64,000 bases of DNA from Chondrus crispus (GCF_000350225.1 NW_005179151.1:425790-489789); one strand, 5' to 3'; numbered from the stretch's first letter, positions 44,137 to 55,998 are shown. Numbers and translations: made by a program. Notes: generated by a model from the letters alone, not told the origin.

Positions 44137-44352
44137 CACAGTGCGACAGTGTCGGCGCGACAAGCAGTATGTCGCCAAACGCAACGCACAAAGCTTCTGC
44201 ATGTGTGGTGATATTGTAGTGATATTGAGGATCATGCCCAGTTCTCGCAATCTTCTAAAAAACTACTGTTATGGACGGTGCCATAGGGCAACCTTTGATG
44301 TCACCGTTGACATCGACGGTGCCCTAGGGCACCTGCGATAACAGTAGTTTTT
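43983..44352. repeat. Chain of short inverted repeats at the broken end of the third transposase
   Basis: Three nested or consecutive hairpins: GAGCTATGATATGAGCAC (43983-44000) against 44014-44032; AGTTATCAC (44039) against GTGATAACT (44062); and AAAAACTACTGTTAT (44258-44272) against its complement (44338-44352), the last enclosing the palindrome GGTGCCCTAGGGCACC (44318-44333). Confidence 0.85.
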
Positions 44353-44623
44353 CGCAATATTGGGGAACGGATGAAACGAAAAAGGCTGGGTATGAGGGAG
44401 TGTGCGGAGGCGATCTCGACGGAGTCAGTTTCGACCTGTGAGTTTTTTTATTTAATTGGGTATGCTTTCCTCAGGGGTCAGCCGAGAGACAAGTGTGTTG
44501 TCACACGCGGCACACTCGGGCCGATATCACTTCTTGAGAGCCTGAGCTCCTGTGACACGTGGTTGGGACCGGTGTAAGTAATTGGAAGTTTAAGTTAGTA
44601 ATTGTAGACCGCGCGCAAAAAGA

Positions 44624-44631
44624 GTATAAAT
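44624..44631 (+). promoter_or_regulatory. TATA box of element X
   Basis: GTATAAAT about 115 bp before the primer-binding site, in the presumed 5' LTR. The left boundary of that LTR could not be fixed. Confidence 0.55.
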
Positions 44632-44739
44632 GCGGTGGTTTTCGGTCGTCCTGTACGGCCGAGACCAGAGAGACACATCACACAAAAAACACACACACGG
44701 GTAAGACACGGGACGACGTACCCCGTTTTCACCCTAACA

Positions 44740-44754
44740 TGGTACTCTTGTGGA
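44740..44754 (+). other. Primer-binding site of element X
   Basis: TGGTACTCTTGTGGA directly after a terminal CA. The identical 15 bases occur at 56832-56846 after the LTR of element E. Confidence 0.65.
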
Positions 44755-47700
44755 TGGCCGACGTCAACAGTCAGGCGGATCCCGCTTCCCTGGTGTTGGA
44801 TGGTAAGCACGAGGCAGATGTCACCAAGTTCTTCTTTGTCTACGAAAACGTCGTAATGAAAGGCAAGTCCGACGAAGACAAAGCCGAAGAGCTACTGTGC
44901 TACCTACAAGGGGAGGCTTTCGACTACTACTATGAAACCTACAGCCAAGACGGTGGACTGAACGAGGCGGCCAGCCACTACCAAGCCGTCAAGAAGGCAT
45001 TGCTCGACCGTTTCGAGTCAGTCCCTGAACCGAAAGAAAACATCAGGCTCGCAGTCGCGAGTAGGTTGGACGGCAACGACGTGCTCGCGTCGTTAAACGT
45101 GATGGATCGCCGCTCCGATAAAGCAGCTTTCAACCCCGAAGCTAAGTTCGGACTACTCCGGAACGCGGTCATGGAGCACACCGACGTGTCACAATTCGTC
45201 TTGTATAGGGCACCTACCTCGTATGGGGAGCTCAAGAAGGCCGTTAAGGACTTGTTGTCTGGCCGCAAAGCCTTTATGGCTGCACACAATGCTAGGCAAC
45301 CTCAGCCTCCGGCGCCTATGCGCATTCTACAGAGACCGGAAACACGCCTGGAGCCGGACAAGATCGAAAAGAAAGTGGATGTGCTAGCAGAACGGCTAGC
45401 AGAACTTTCTTTGTTGGTAAAGAAGAATCAGACAGCAGATCAAGGTGGCCAGGTCCGAACCTGCTCATTCTGCAAGGAACCGGGGCATGGAGCCAGCCGA
45501 TGCCTTTCTAATCCGCGCGGAGACACTCGTTGTTCGAATTGTGGGAAGCTTGGTCATGAAAAGGAGACGTGCTGGACCAGGCTTAGAACGGCACTGCCGA
45601 GGGCAGGAGCCACGACTCAGTCCACAGCACCTGCGACAGAAGGTGCAGGGAATGCCCAGGTCACCTATATTGACGAGGCGAACGACGGAGAAGTCGTGGC
45701 CGTCACTAAGAGAAACGCAGACGTGGAACCTCTTCCCAAGCAGCACAAAACGCGGGAGGAGGTGTCCATTCCCAGGCTTTTGAACCCGTCTGTACCATTC
45801 GAGATGCAAAAGAGGGCTCTGCCACTTCAGGCGGGGCCAAGGAGGTCCCACCAGAGGAAGAAAGCGAGGAAAGTGACCAGAAAACCATCCCTCCAGGAGT
45901 ATGTGAGGAAGTACAATGTCGTTTCGGAGCTTGCAAACGCACCTTCCAGACTCACTTTCGGACGGCTTGTTCGCGGCGATGCGGAAGTGGCGAAGAAGGA
46001 GATAGGCCGCTTGTTTGCGAAACAAAGAGTCCGTGGTCGTACTTTCGCAGGTCACGCCGATACGAAGTCTCAAAGGCTGCGGCTGGTAACTGTGAAGGTT
46101 TATGGAACGGAAGCTCAAGCCCTGTTTGATTCTGGGGCCGTACCGAATATAATCTCGCCAAAGTTGGCGTCTAAGCTTTGCCTCTCCCCGCAACCGACTG
46201 AGAAGCATATCACGGTGGCAGATGGTGCTAATGCGCCCTGCCTGGGATCGCTTCATCAGATACCAACATCGTTTGGTGAACTTATCGTGAAGTTGGACTT
46301 CTTAGTCGTGAAAGGATCGCTGTTCGACCTGATCATAGGGCTTCCGACCCTTAAGGGGCTACAGGCATGCATCGATCTTGGTAAGCAACATGTGCAGATG
46401 ACAGTAGGTGAGAATACCACCAGATTAGGCCTCAACATGGATGTGGAACACGTTTCACGGAGTGCAGCCTCAACTGATAGTGAGGATTTAACCTCTGACT
46501 CTGAGGCTGTACTTGGCTCGTCTACGACAAGCGACAATGAATTTGTCTTGGCGACTCTTGACCAGCCACCATTTGAACCTGATTTGGGACTCACCAAGCT
46601 ACCGGATGGAGTCGGAGATGAATTGGATGGTCTTCCTGATCTAGTGAAAGAGGGCCTGAAGTCCGACTCGGAAAACGCGAAAGGAGATGGCAGGGTAGAT
46701 GAAGAAGGCCCGGAACGGCTTCAAGTAGCCCTTCTCGGGAAGAAATTGCGCCACCTGGCTTTCGAGGCCAGGGAGAGCATTGTGAATTCTATCCAGAACT
46801 CAGAGATCGTAGCTTGGTCACTCGACGATTTAAGACCGGCAGATGTTCCGGTGTCTCACTCGTTTGAGCCAGAAGATCCAAGCCCCATTACCCACGTTGC
46901 ACGTAGGCTTCCGCCACGCCACAATGAAGTGGTACGTGAGGAGCTTCGTAAGATCTTGGAGGCGGGAATAATAATCCCCTCCATTTCGGCCTGGTCCTTT
47001 CCTATCGTTATCGCATCGAAGAAAGACGGAAACTCAGGTTCTGTGTAGATTACCGCACCCTCAATCGCAAAATGAAAGCCGATCGTTGGCCCTTGCCAAA
47101 GATCGAGGAGATCTTCGATGATTTAAAGGGGAGCTCGGTCTTCACAACGCTTGACTTGTTCTCGGGGTATTGGCAAGTCCGGATGGCTGAGAACTGCAAA
47201 GAGAAGACGACTTTCGTCTGCTGTTTTGGGACGTTTCAGTTCGAGGTGATGCCGTTCGGGTTAATGAACGCCCCCTCTACGTTCCAAAGGATGATGGACC
47301 AGCTTTTCCAAAGGCTTAGCTTCGTTAGAGTTTACTTAGACGACGTAGTCGTCTTCTCGAAGTCCGTTGAAGAGCACACTTCACACTTACGTGAAGTCTG
47401 CAAGGTGATTGCTACGAGCGGGCTGAAGCTTAAGATCTCAAAATGCAGCTTTGCACAGTCCCAAACGCGACTGCTTGGACACATAGTCACCGGAGATGGC
47501 GTCAAAGTGGACCCCGAAAAGGTCAGCGCTATTAAAAGGGAGAAGGAGCCGTCCATTGCGACAGGGCTTCGTAGCTTCCTTGGTCTGGCGGGATACTACC
47601 GCCGCTTCATTCCTAAGTTCGCCGAGATCTCTGCTCCGTTACATGAGGCCACGTCAACTAAACGGACTTTTAAGTGGACGGCGGAGATGCAGGAGGCATT

Positions 47701-47979
47701 CGAGAAGCTTAAGCTTAAGTTAACCTCCCCGCCAGTCTTGGCGTTTCCGGACTTCGAACAACCATTTGTCGTGGAGACTGATGCATCCTCGGTCGCCGTC
47801 GGAGCTGTTATGGCCCAACGAAAAGAGGACAGGAAAGTCCACCCGATCCAGTACGCAAGTCGCACGATGACATCAGCCGAGAGGAAGTATTCCGTCTGTG
47901 AGCGAGAGGCCCTGGCTGTGATCTTCGCTTTGAAGAAGTTCCGAGTTTACCTGCTTTCAACACAGAAGTTCACGCTAAT
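44754..47979 (+). pseudogene. gag-pol of element X, 5' part (gag, protease, RT, start of RNase H)
   Basis: Gag and pol share one frame, unlike in A and E. The chosen ATG at 44754 follows the primer-binding site. Gag core spans 44800-45300. Two canonical CCHC knuckles, CSFCKEPGHGASRC and CSNCGKLGHEKETC, lie near 45463-45575. Protease carries LFDSGAVPN near 46125. RT runs from about 46890, with FCVDYR, SGYWQV and catalytic YLDDVVVFSKS near 47335. RNase H starts near 47760. One A appears missing in GGAAACTCAGG near 47030, which closes the frame at 47048; the next frame is open to the insertion point. The gag and RT differ clearly from the A/B/E type. Confidence 0.87.
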
Positions 47980-48474
47980 TGTAGAAGTATGACAATTCCG
48001 TTCTCGGACGCTCTACAGTAGCTAGAGTGGCCTAATTTACAGGTACCATACGTTGTGTAGTGAACACGTGCAAGCTGCAGTGACCGCACACGTGTTCTAG
48101 TTTACAGGTCCGTGTACACGTGGTGCCAGGGGCACAGTGACACACGTGTACACGGGAGGTGTCTCTTACAGTAGTTATGATAGCTACTGTACAGTAGTCG
48201 TACAGTAGCTTGAGACTCGAGGCAGGCAGACGTACTAGAGAGGAACTGCCTCCCTCCCGGAGAATAAACCAGCTACCCCATCCCCTCTGAGCTAGCCCCC
48301 AACTTCCTAATTAGGACTCACCTCCTGTCTTCAGGGGTAGCATCTCCCTTCGTCCGTTTCGGTCTCGCACAAGCCACCCTCCTAGTGAGGTTGCTGGCGT
48401 TGTAATTTACCGCTACCGTGGACACCCCCTCCGTGACGGATTAACACCGAACCGGAAGGATCCATATTATTACA
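47980..48474 (+). repeat. 5' LTR of element D
   Basis: 495 bp from TGTAGAAGTATG to ATTATTACA, flanked on the left by the target duplication CTAAT (47975-47979). Four CACGTG boxes (48065, 48089, 48117, 48143) and repeated TACAGTAG motifs (48167-48210) precede GAATAAACC at 48262. Over the visible 313 bp it differs from the 3' LTR by about one base. Confidence 0.93.
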
Positions 48475-48476
48475 AC

Positions 48477-48492
48477 TGGTCTCCCGACCTAG
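48477..48492 (+). other. Primer-binding site of element D
   Basis: TGGTCTCCCGACCTAG, two bases after the LTR; the same 16 bases serve element B. Confidence 0.75.
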
Positions 48493-48526
48493 AAAGCTTC
48501 TAGGAATTCACGAGATCCGATTCGGA

Positions 48527-51500
48527 ATGGAGATTGAAGACGGTTGCAAATTGAGAGACAACATCCTGCAAAGGTCGAGGCCACCAGGCTCAAAAGAGCA
48601 CGCTCCATGCCTCCCTTGCAGAGTTCCCGTGCTAGGAACGTCATCCCGTTCGGAAATGCGCAGCCTCCCGACGAAGGCCCGCACGGCTTACAGTGAGAAG
48701 TTGACCTGCAAAAGGACGAGATCGCAGACGTGTGCGACGTCCGCCCCTTCGCTGGAAGGGGAGCTCCTCAAAAGACGCCAACACGACCAAACTGGAGCAA
48801 AGCCGGTTACAGTGGTGGCCGATTGCCCAGAAGGGATCAGGCAGCTCAGAGGCGCCGCGAAGATCCCAGCCACACCGGGCCACCGCGGCCAAAGGTCCAT
48901 ATTGGAGAAATGGTTAACGTCCGAGTTGGACCGCCGGGTAACGGCCGCCGTGGAGGCGCAATTGACAAGCACGCTCCGAAAGATCGTTGAGGATCACAGC
49001 CGGACCCTCGTAAGGAGCGCCGTGGACGAAGTAGTCGGACGCGGCCCCTTTTGGGACACGATCACTTCAGCCGTGGCGGACGCTACCCGGGCAGAGGTGT
49101 GCGCTCGAGCGCTGCAGCCAGAGCGACTGCCTCTGGCGACAACGGACGTACTACCGCCGTCGCTTACGCGTGGGAACGCGCGGCCGCAGTACCCTCATAT
49201 GGGACGTGAGACCCCGTGGGGTGGAGAAGAGCGCGATGGCCGACTTCAAGCCCAAGAGATGGGACAGCCACCCACGTTTCCGCCCGGGGCCGGTCGCGTA
49301 GTGCTGCCGACGCAGAAGTACCGGAGAAAGGTCGAGGGCAGGGGATACGAGACCGACGGATCGGAAGCTAGTGACTCCACGAGGGACGAAACAGACTCCT
49401 CGGAGGACGATTTTGAAGTCGACGTGAGGCATGTGCGTCGGATTCGCCCCCTAAACGACCTCTTTAAAAAGGTCATGGATTACCGCCGATATCAGCTGCA
49501 CAACCGTTCGGGACGATACAACGCCAAGGTTGCCAGCACGGTTTCGAGGGCCGGAAAGCGGATGGCCCTACAGATGAAGGGCGTGACCTTCAGTGGAGAC
49601 GACCCGATTGCGGTGCTAAATTTTCTCTCCAGGTTTACGGCGGCGTGCAACCAGAACGGCGTGCATGAGGGAGCGGCCGTCTGGTGCTTCCAGTTCTTCA
49701 TGACTGGCACGGCCTTGGCAAAGGTGCAGTCCCGTATTGTGGGAGAATCCGGGGTGGTCGATGCCCGCAGGGACGAAATGTTATCGTCGTACCCCGAGGC
49801 CGTAAACTACCTACTCAGGACGTTCGCGACAAACGAGGTCATTGCCGAGGCCTACGCTGAGGTGACGGGCTTTATACAAAGTCCTAGGATGACCGAAACG
49901 GAGTACGGAGACTGTCTCTGGAAGAAAACACTCCGTTGCGGAAATGTCTTCTCCGATAATCGGCTCAAGTCGCTCTTTGTGGAAGGGCTCCTTCCGGCCA
50001 TCCGTACTCAGGTGCGTCACCATCTTACGACGCACCCCCGCGTAACCTTTACAGAGCTAGAGCAGTACGCTGAGGGCGTCGGGATCGCCCACAGGGGTGG
50101 AAAAACTATCCGGCGGTCACGAGAAGCCGGTACCACCTTCGACCCCGAACGGGACGTCCGCATAGTAGTTTGCTCATTTCAGATGAATCGCCCGAAACGT
50201 GTCCTGTCAAGGAGGCCAACGGTGTTTGTGACTCTCCTTTCGGTATGACCGCGGAAGCGGCGGCTGTGCAGTCGCCTCTAGGGAACCACACCATGGATAC
50301 CACAGCCTGCTTAGGGACGAAAACCCCCAGGGACGTAGGGAGTACGCCGCAGGAGTCTAAGACGTCCCTATAGGAAGAGGAGTACCCTAACGGGGAGTGG
50401 CCCTGGCGCGACCCCAGAGGGGATGTCGGCTTTCGAAGCCCGCACTCGAGGTTAGATCCATCGCACAGAGTCGACCGTTGTCGGATATGCCTTTCCGTGT
50501 ACCGGCCGTGCTGTCACGGACTCTCCAAGGAGGATCGAGTCCGGATGCTCGCCCTTAGGGAGCGGAACTTCAAGGCGAAGGGGTATGCGTCCGCTACAGT
50601 CCATAGCGAAAGCCATAGGAAACGGCGGACCAGAAGATCCCGTAAGGGCAAGAAGGTCCCTACCGATTCGGAGTCCGAAAAAGTACCCTCGAGGGAAGAA
50701 AGAATTAATGCCAGCGAGGTGGTGGTGGCGGCGCCCGAAAAGGATCAAAGCCAGGCCAACGGAGAAGACCCTAAGGGAAAGAGGGGGACTCTTCCCTGCG
50801 GGGCTTGTGACGAGCCGCCCGGAGGCGCTCCCGAAGACAACCGTTTGGGACGAAATCGCGAGACCGGTAAACGTATATCAAGGTCCTCTCAAGGAAAAAG
50901 GGCCGAAAAGAAGAGAGGAAAGTCAAGCCCGGGGCCCACTGGTGGGAAACTGTCCCGCTCGGGTCGACGGAGAAGTTCTTCCGACGACGAGACCCCCTGC
51001 CCTTTATGCCTCTCTGCGAGCCGGCCTTGCTGTCCCGATTTAACGGAAGACCTACGAGTTCGGTTACTTTCTCACCGAGAACGCAATTCCTTTCGACAGG
51101 ACATTGCGCGTCTGGTCCGGGAATTAGAAGCGTTAAACGGCCGCAAGGATGTCGCTGGACCCGCAAGGGAAGAAGAAAAGCCGAGGCCGGACCACACTGT
51201 AGAGGTTTGTCTCATCCCTCGAGACAGGTCTTTGCCGAGACTAAATGAACGAAAGCGGTCCACACCCGTCGGGGCGAGATCGGAACCACAGCCCCGAGGA
51301 CGTCTTGACACACGGCACTCGAAGCCCCATACGGGACACAAAGGCTCGACCCTTTCAGGGGGTTGGAGACGAACCCCCAACTGGGAAAAATACGAGCCCA
51401 CAAAGGGTACCCCTCGTGTGCCTCAAATTCGTCACGGATGGCAACGCCCCCACGCCCCCTCGAATTTACAAGTGAGGGGGCGCCACCAAAAGTTGGTCCG

Positions 51501-51945
51501 TTATGGGCAGGGTTGCTTGACCGCACAGACCGAACTGCAAAGGGAACCTAGGAAAGGACAGTCCGAAAAGGTCCTTTTAATAGGGGGTATGCCCCGCCAA
51601 CCGCAGTTCACTCCCAAGTTTCCGAGATCGGACAAGCCCAAAAAGGCGAACAGACCACAACGGACGTTTAAGAAAACCCCGAAAAAGAACAGGGCACGAG
51701 GCCGGACTCGGAATATTCTTAAGTCCCGAACGGGTGAAACTTTCAAGGTCGACGGAGCGTTGGAGAAGCGACCGCACCTCTGTCGTTGGCGGTCAACTAA
51801 TCCCGTACGCGTCGCGGTTGCCGAAACGTTACCTGCGAAAGGACAGAAGAAACCCAGAAGGGATTTTATTACAGTTCCCCCAGGGTATGTAGTCCTCCTG
51901 GTAGACTGTACTACCCGTCTCGGAAAAATACCGGCGTCCTTTTAA
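48527..51945 (+). pseudogene. gag: gag of element D with two unusual zinc-like modules; one shift and one stop
   Basis: From the ATG at 48527: a basic N-terminal region, a helical segment (about 48900-49090, ILEKWLTSELDRRV), an acidic linker, and the family capsid core (49440-50080, with DDPIAVLNFLSRF and GAAVWCFQFFMTG). Near 50165 the frame changes; the new frame has a TAG at 50371-50373 and is then open to 51945. In it lie two related modules, CRICLSVYRPCC (about 50479) and CPLCLSASRPCC (about 50998), each followed by an RVR-L--RERN helix. This corresponds to the single zinc knuckle plus LRAQLLAAREANY of element E, but with the metal-binding histidine replaced by arginine. A long, very basic tail follows. 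Whether the shift and stop are real or are read through is unknown. Confidence 0.75.
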
Positions 51946-53976
51946 AAAGGATAAGTGGTCGACCCCTGGTGGTGGACGGCAGTCAAGTGGGAATCTGTCA
52001 AAAGGGGGAGAGGAACCCCAAAGGGGCGAGCTCGTATAACTGACGATTTCCCGTACCGCCCGGGTCGGTCGTCCCAGGCGGGTTCCGAGATGAAGGACGT
52101 GGAGTCGAGCGGCGGACTTGTAGGCGGTAGGGAGGCCGTCGCGTCCGTATTTATAGCCACCGTTCGCGGAATTCGTCCCGGCAGCGGAGGGGCGCCCCAG
52201 TGGGTTTCGCCCTGAATTACGTCCGTGGAGGTACTGTGCGCACTTGTCGGCCTGAAAGGCGTTGCTCCGTAGCACACGCCCCTTCGGCGGCGGGCCTGCC
52301 TCCTAATCCTTGCGCGGGAGGGAGTCGTCCGATGGCGGAGAATAACGCAAGGGGCGGGAGAAGCGACACGACCACAGGACGGGCGGACGCGAGAGAGGTC
52401 ACCTGCTCCCCTCTGTCACACGGGAATGTGCCGGCCTTCCTCAAAGGACAGAAGCAGCGACGACTCCCGAAAGGGCACAGAAGGCTTGACGGGAATAGAC
52501 CGTGTGTCCGAGTTCGGAGGAGTACCGCGAGGTCGAATGCCGCCGTGCAGAGGCGTCGCGGAGGCGAACCGACGCCTAATCACGACCCGAAGGGAGTTCA
52601 CACCGGGCCGGCTTGGGCCAGTTTGGCAATGGCCCCGTGGCGTCGGTTACGTCCGTACAACGGCCGCTTGAAGGAGGCTAACGGGCGCGGGCCACGAACA
52701 TAATGGCCGCCCCGAGGACGTGGCGCACTCAAAGAAGAGGGGTATGGCTTCCGAATTTTAAAGTGAGATTCGGAACTGTGCAGGAGCCCAAATAAGCCAG
52801 CCAACCCGCTTGGGATATACCTGTAAACCCTGTCGGGAGAACGGCGAAAGACCGACAAGACGGACAATTAGGGCCGAGAAAGACCCGTCCGGGATTGCAT
52901 GTCCCCACGGCCGGAGCCCCCAGGGAAAACCCAATCGAGACCACGTTGGGAAGATCCCCATGACAAGAGAAGACCCCTCTGGGAAAACTAATTGAGACCC
53001 GGTCGGGACGGCGCCGAAGACTAGAGCAGCAGAAGGGGAAAGGATGCGAGCAAGCTGACGCAGCGGTCATCCCAAGGAGGGGGAAAAGCTCCAAATTCCG
53101 CCTCCGAAGGTCGCGTCAGAGGCAAGCTGGTGGACGAGAGTGGAGCACGCTACATGAAAAATCGACCAAAAATGGTAATGCCCAATGGGAACGCCCAAAA
53201 GGAAATTGGTGGCGGTTCAAGGAGGCGGTTTGAGGCACGACGATTTTAGGGAATGTCCAATGGGAGCTCGTTAATTTACAAGGACAAGCCTCGAAGACGA
53301 GAAAACCAGGCACGTTTTACTGGCAAAAAGGCCGATTTTTATGGCAAAGGAAAAACCCGATCGGGAAGTCACTAGCCTAACGAAGGCGAAGTCCCGACCC
53401 CACATGGATATTAGTAACGCACGAACGACCCATCATGGACGCAGCGACGACGATTGCCGCTCGAAGAAACCCTGTGCGGGAGAGCGCAGGCACCGGGCGT
53501 CGCCGAACAGTACGAAGGAAGGCAACCCCGATGACGGACGAACCCCATTGCGGAAGACCATGAACACGTCCGGCACCCTCGCGCCGCACTGCACTCCGTG
53601 CACGGCCCGCCACTGCAGCCTCGCCGCCCGCGCCCGCGCTGCCGCCCGTGGCATTCGGAAGGCCCAATTGGGAAAAATGCGCTCACCACCACGCCTCCCG
53701 ACGAAGGGTCTCCCTCAGCTCATCTCCGCTGCACGCGCTGTATGCGCCCAAGCGTACAGTATGCCGCAGTTGCGACACGACGGTCGCAAATTGCGGCGCG
53801 TGCCGCCGCCCGCACAGGGGGTACCAAGACCGATTCGGAAAATCTGGGAAAATTATAGGGCGACACGTGGATGCTACTGCAGTGGCACCGTGCGCCAAAG
53901 GCTGGCAAAGACCGATTCGGAAAATCTGCGAAAATATTGCGCACGCACTACACGTGGATGCTACTCTCGTGGCACT
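51946..53976. other. Non-coding 3' half of element D
   Basis: No supportable gene in 2 kb. Near the gap an 82-bp unit (AAGACCGATTCGGAAAATCTG ... ACGTGGATGCTACT) occurs twice, starting 53826 and 53908, and runs into the N gap. Confidence 0.6.
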
Positions 53977-54224
53977 NNNNNNNNNNNNNNNNNNNNNNNN
54001 NNNNNNNNNNNNNNNNNNNNNNNNNNNNNNNNNNNNNNNNNNNNNNNNNNNNNNNNNNNNNNNNNNNNNNNNNNNNNNNNNNNNNNNNNNNNNNNNNNNN
54101 NNNNNNNNNNNNNNNNNNNNNNNNNNNNNNNNNNNNNNNNNNNNNNNNNNNNNNNNNNNNNNNNNNNNNNNNNNNNNNNNNNNNNNNNNNNNNNNNNNNN
54201 NNNNNNNNNNNNNNNNNNNNNNNN
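53977..54224. other. Assembly gap (248 N)
   Basis: Run of N covering the end of the internal part and the first part of the 3' LTR of element D. Confidence 1.
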
Positions 54225-54539
54225 GGTCTCTTACAGTAGTTATGATAGCTACTGTACAGTAGTCGTACAGTAGCTTGAGACTCGAGGGAGGCAGACGTAC
54301 TAGAGAGGAACTGCCTCCCTCCCGGAGAATAAACCAGCTACCCCATCCCCTCTGAGCTAGCCCCCAACTTCCTAATTAGGACTCACCTCCTGTCTTCAGG
54401 GGTAGCATCTCCCTTCGTCCGTTTCGGTCTCGCACAAGCCACCCTCCTAGTGAGGTTGCTGGCGTTGTAATTTACCGCTACCGTGGACACCCCCTCCGTG
54501 ACGGATTAACACCGAACCGGAAGGATCCATATTATTACA
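54225..54539 (+). repeat. 3' LTR of element D (partial, gap at left)
   Basis: It ends ATTATTACA at 54539, followed by the target duplication CTAAT. It matches 48162-48474 with one clear difference (GAGGGAGG against GAGGCAGG). Confidence 0.93.
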
Positions 54540-55998
54540 CTAATAACAGACCACCAAGCCCTGCAGTGTGCCTTTAAGAAGAAAGACATTCACGGTAGGT
54601 TGGCAAGGTGGATGGACTTCCTAGCAGAATACGAATTCGAAATTGAGTACCGCCCGGGAAAAAAACGGTGCAGCTGACTTCCTGTCCCGCCTGAAAGCCA
54701 ATAGCGAGGATGGAGTCGACTCTGACGACGAGGGAGATCTTGTCTGCAGTGTTTCAGATCCTCTAGAGGCGCAAATGGAGTCGGAACCCCATCTTATTGA
54801 CATTTCAAGGCACCTCGGGGGTATTGATATGAGGGAAGTGGATGTTCGTCGACGTCCGCTCAACCGCCGAAGCGCCAAACGTTTCATGGCTTGTAATGGA
54901 CAACTGTTCCGTAGGACCAACAATGGATTACGAGCTATCCCGCCTATAGGGGCTCGCAGAAGGATCGTTAGAGCCTTTCACGACGAAATAGGCCATTGGG
55001 ATCTGCAAACGACGAAGAGATTCGTCTTGGATCGATATTGGTGGCCTGCAGTCCACCGAGACGTGAACGACTACGTTCGGGGATGTGACGGTTGTCAGAA
55101 ATCTACACCAATTCCGGAGTACAAGACCACCCTTCGATTTCCCATGACTTCGTTATTTGATACATACTCTATCGATTTTGCGGGACCATTGCCTCGTACG
55201 CCCTCTGGAGGGAGGTACATCCTTATTGCCGTGGAGCACCTGACTGGCTGGCCAATTGCGAAGGCCACCGTCACCTCGACGGCAGAGGAGGTGCTGAAGT
55301 TCGTGAAAGAAGAGATAATCCACTGTTTTGGGTTACCACGTGTCGTTGTCTCGGACAACGCTACTTGTTTCACAGCGTCGGTCCTGAATGCCTTCATGGC
55401 ACGAAACGGGATTAAGTGGAAGACAGTGCTCGCCTATGCGCCTATGTCGAACGGACGGGCAGAGTGGATGGTCGGCACATTGAAGAGAGCAGTCCGTAAG
55501 ATGATTCTCAGTGCCTCGCCTGCAATTGTTGAGTGGGACGATGCTTTACGTCAAGTCCTATATGGATACCGTCGCAGGAGGATGGCGGTGGGATTGTCCC
55601 CGTTCGAGCTGCTTTATGGGGTGTTGCCCAGGATGGCGCCTGGAGACCAAGAGCCTCTCTTCGGAGTCTCCGAGATCCGCCACCGGGAAATGGAACTTCT
55701 GCAAGCCAGGGCGATGCGGGCAACAAGAATAATCGGGCGCAGAGCTGCAACCACATTAACAGACGGTCGCGAAGCAACTTTCAATGTGGGCGACGAAGTG
55801 TTGGTCGCAAAAGGGGCTGCCCTCGGGCCCATGCAGGAATGGCCTATCGCCTTGTCGAAGTTCTATGGCCCATGCCGAGTTGCTCGTGTGCGCCATCCGC
55901 GGTACACCCTAGTGTCGCCGCATCAACGCTACTCGAGAAGGGAGATACATGCCAGAAGGCTGGTCCTCTACAGGAGGCAACCGTTGCACCTTCAGTGA
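54540..55998 (+). pseudogene. pol of element X, 3' part (end of RNase H, integrase)
   Basis: RNase H resumes with ITDHQALQCAF. One extra A in a run of seven (about 54660) shifts the frame before GAADFLSRL. The integrase is then intact to 55998. Its zinc domain has GHWDLQTTKRFVLDRYWWP and CDGC. The catalytic core has DFAGPLP (first aspartate, about 55178), VVSDNATCF (second, about 55356) and NGRAEWMVGTLKR (glutamate, about 55464). A C-terminal barrel-like region follows with VGDEVLVAKG. No chromodomain. Confidence 0.85.

Larger units (their letters stand above)
47980..54539 (+). mobile_element. Gag-only (non-autonomous) LTR retrotransposon D
   Basis: It has two near-identical LTRs, a 5-bp target duplication (CTAAT at 47975-47979 and 54540-54544), a primer-binding site and a long gag, but no protease, RT, RNase H or integrase. 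This matches the known concept of terminal-repeat retrotransposons with a gag gene. It must borrow its polymerase and integrase from another element. It inserted into RNase H of element X very recently, judging by the LTR identity. Confidence 0.88.
44754..55998 (+). mobile_element. Ty3/gypsy element X, split by insertion of element D
   Basis: The gag-pol reading is contiguous across the insertion: RNase H breaks at ...QKFTL (47979) and resumes at ITDHQALQ (54540), with CTAAT duplicated. There is no chromodomain. A matching 3' LTR is not found before the LTR of element E begins at 56228, so the 3' end is lost. Apart from the insertion, the only disruptions seen are two one-base changes in A tracts. 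Confidence 0.88.
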
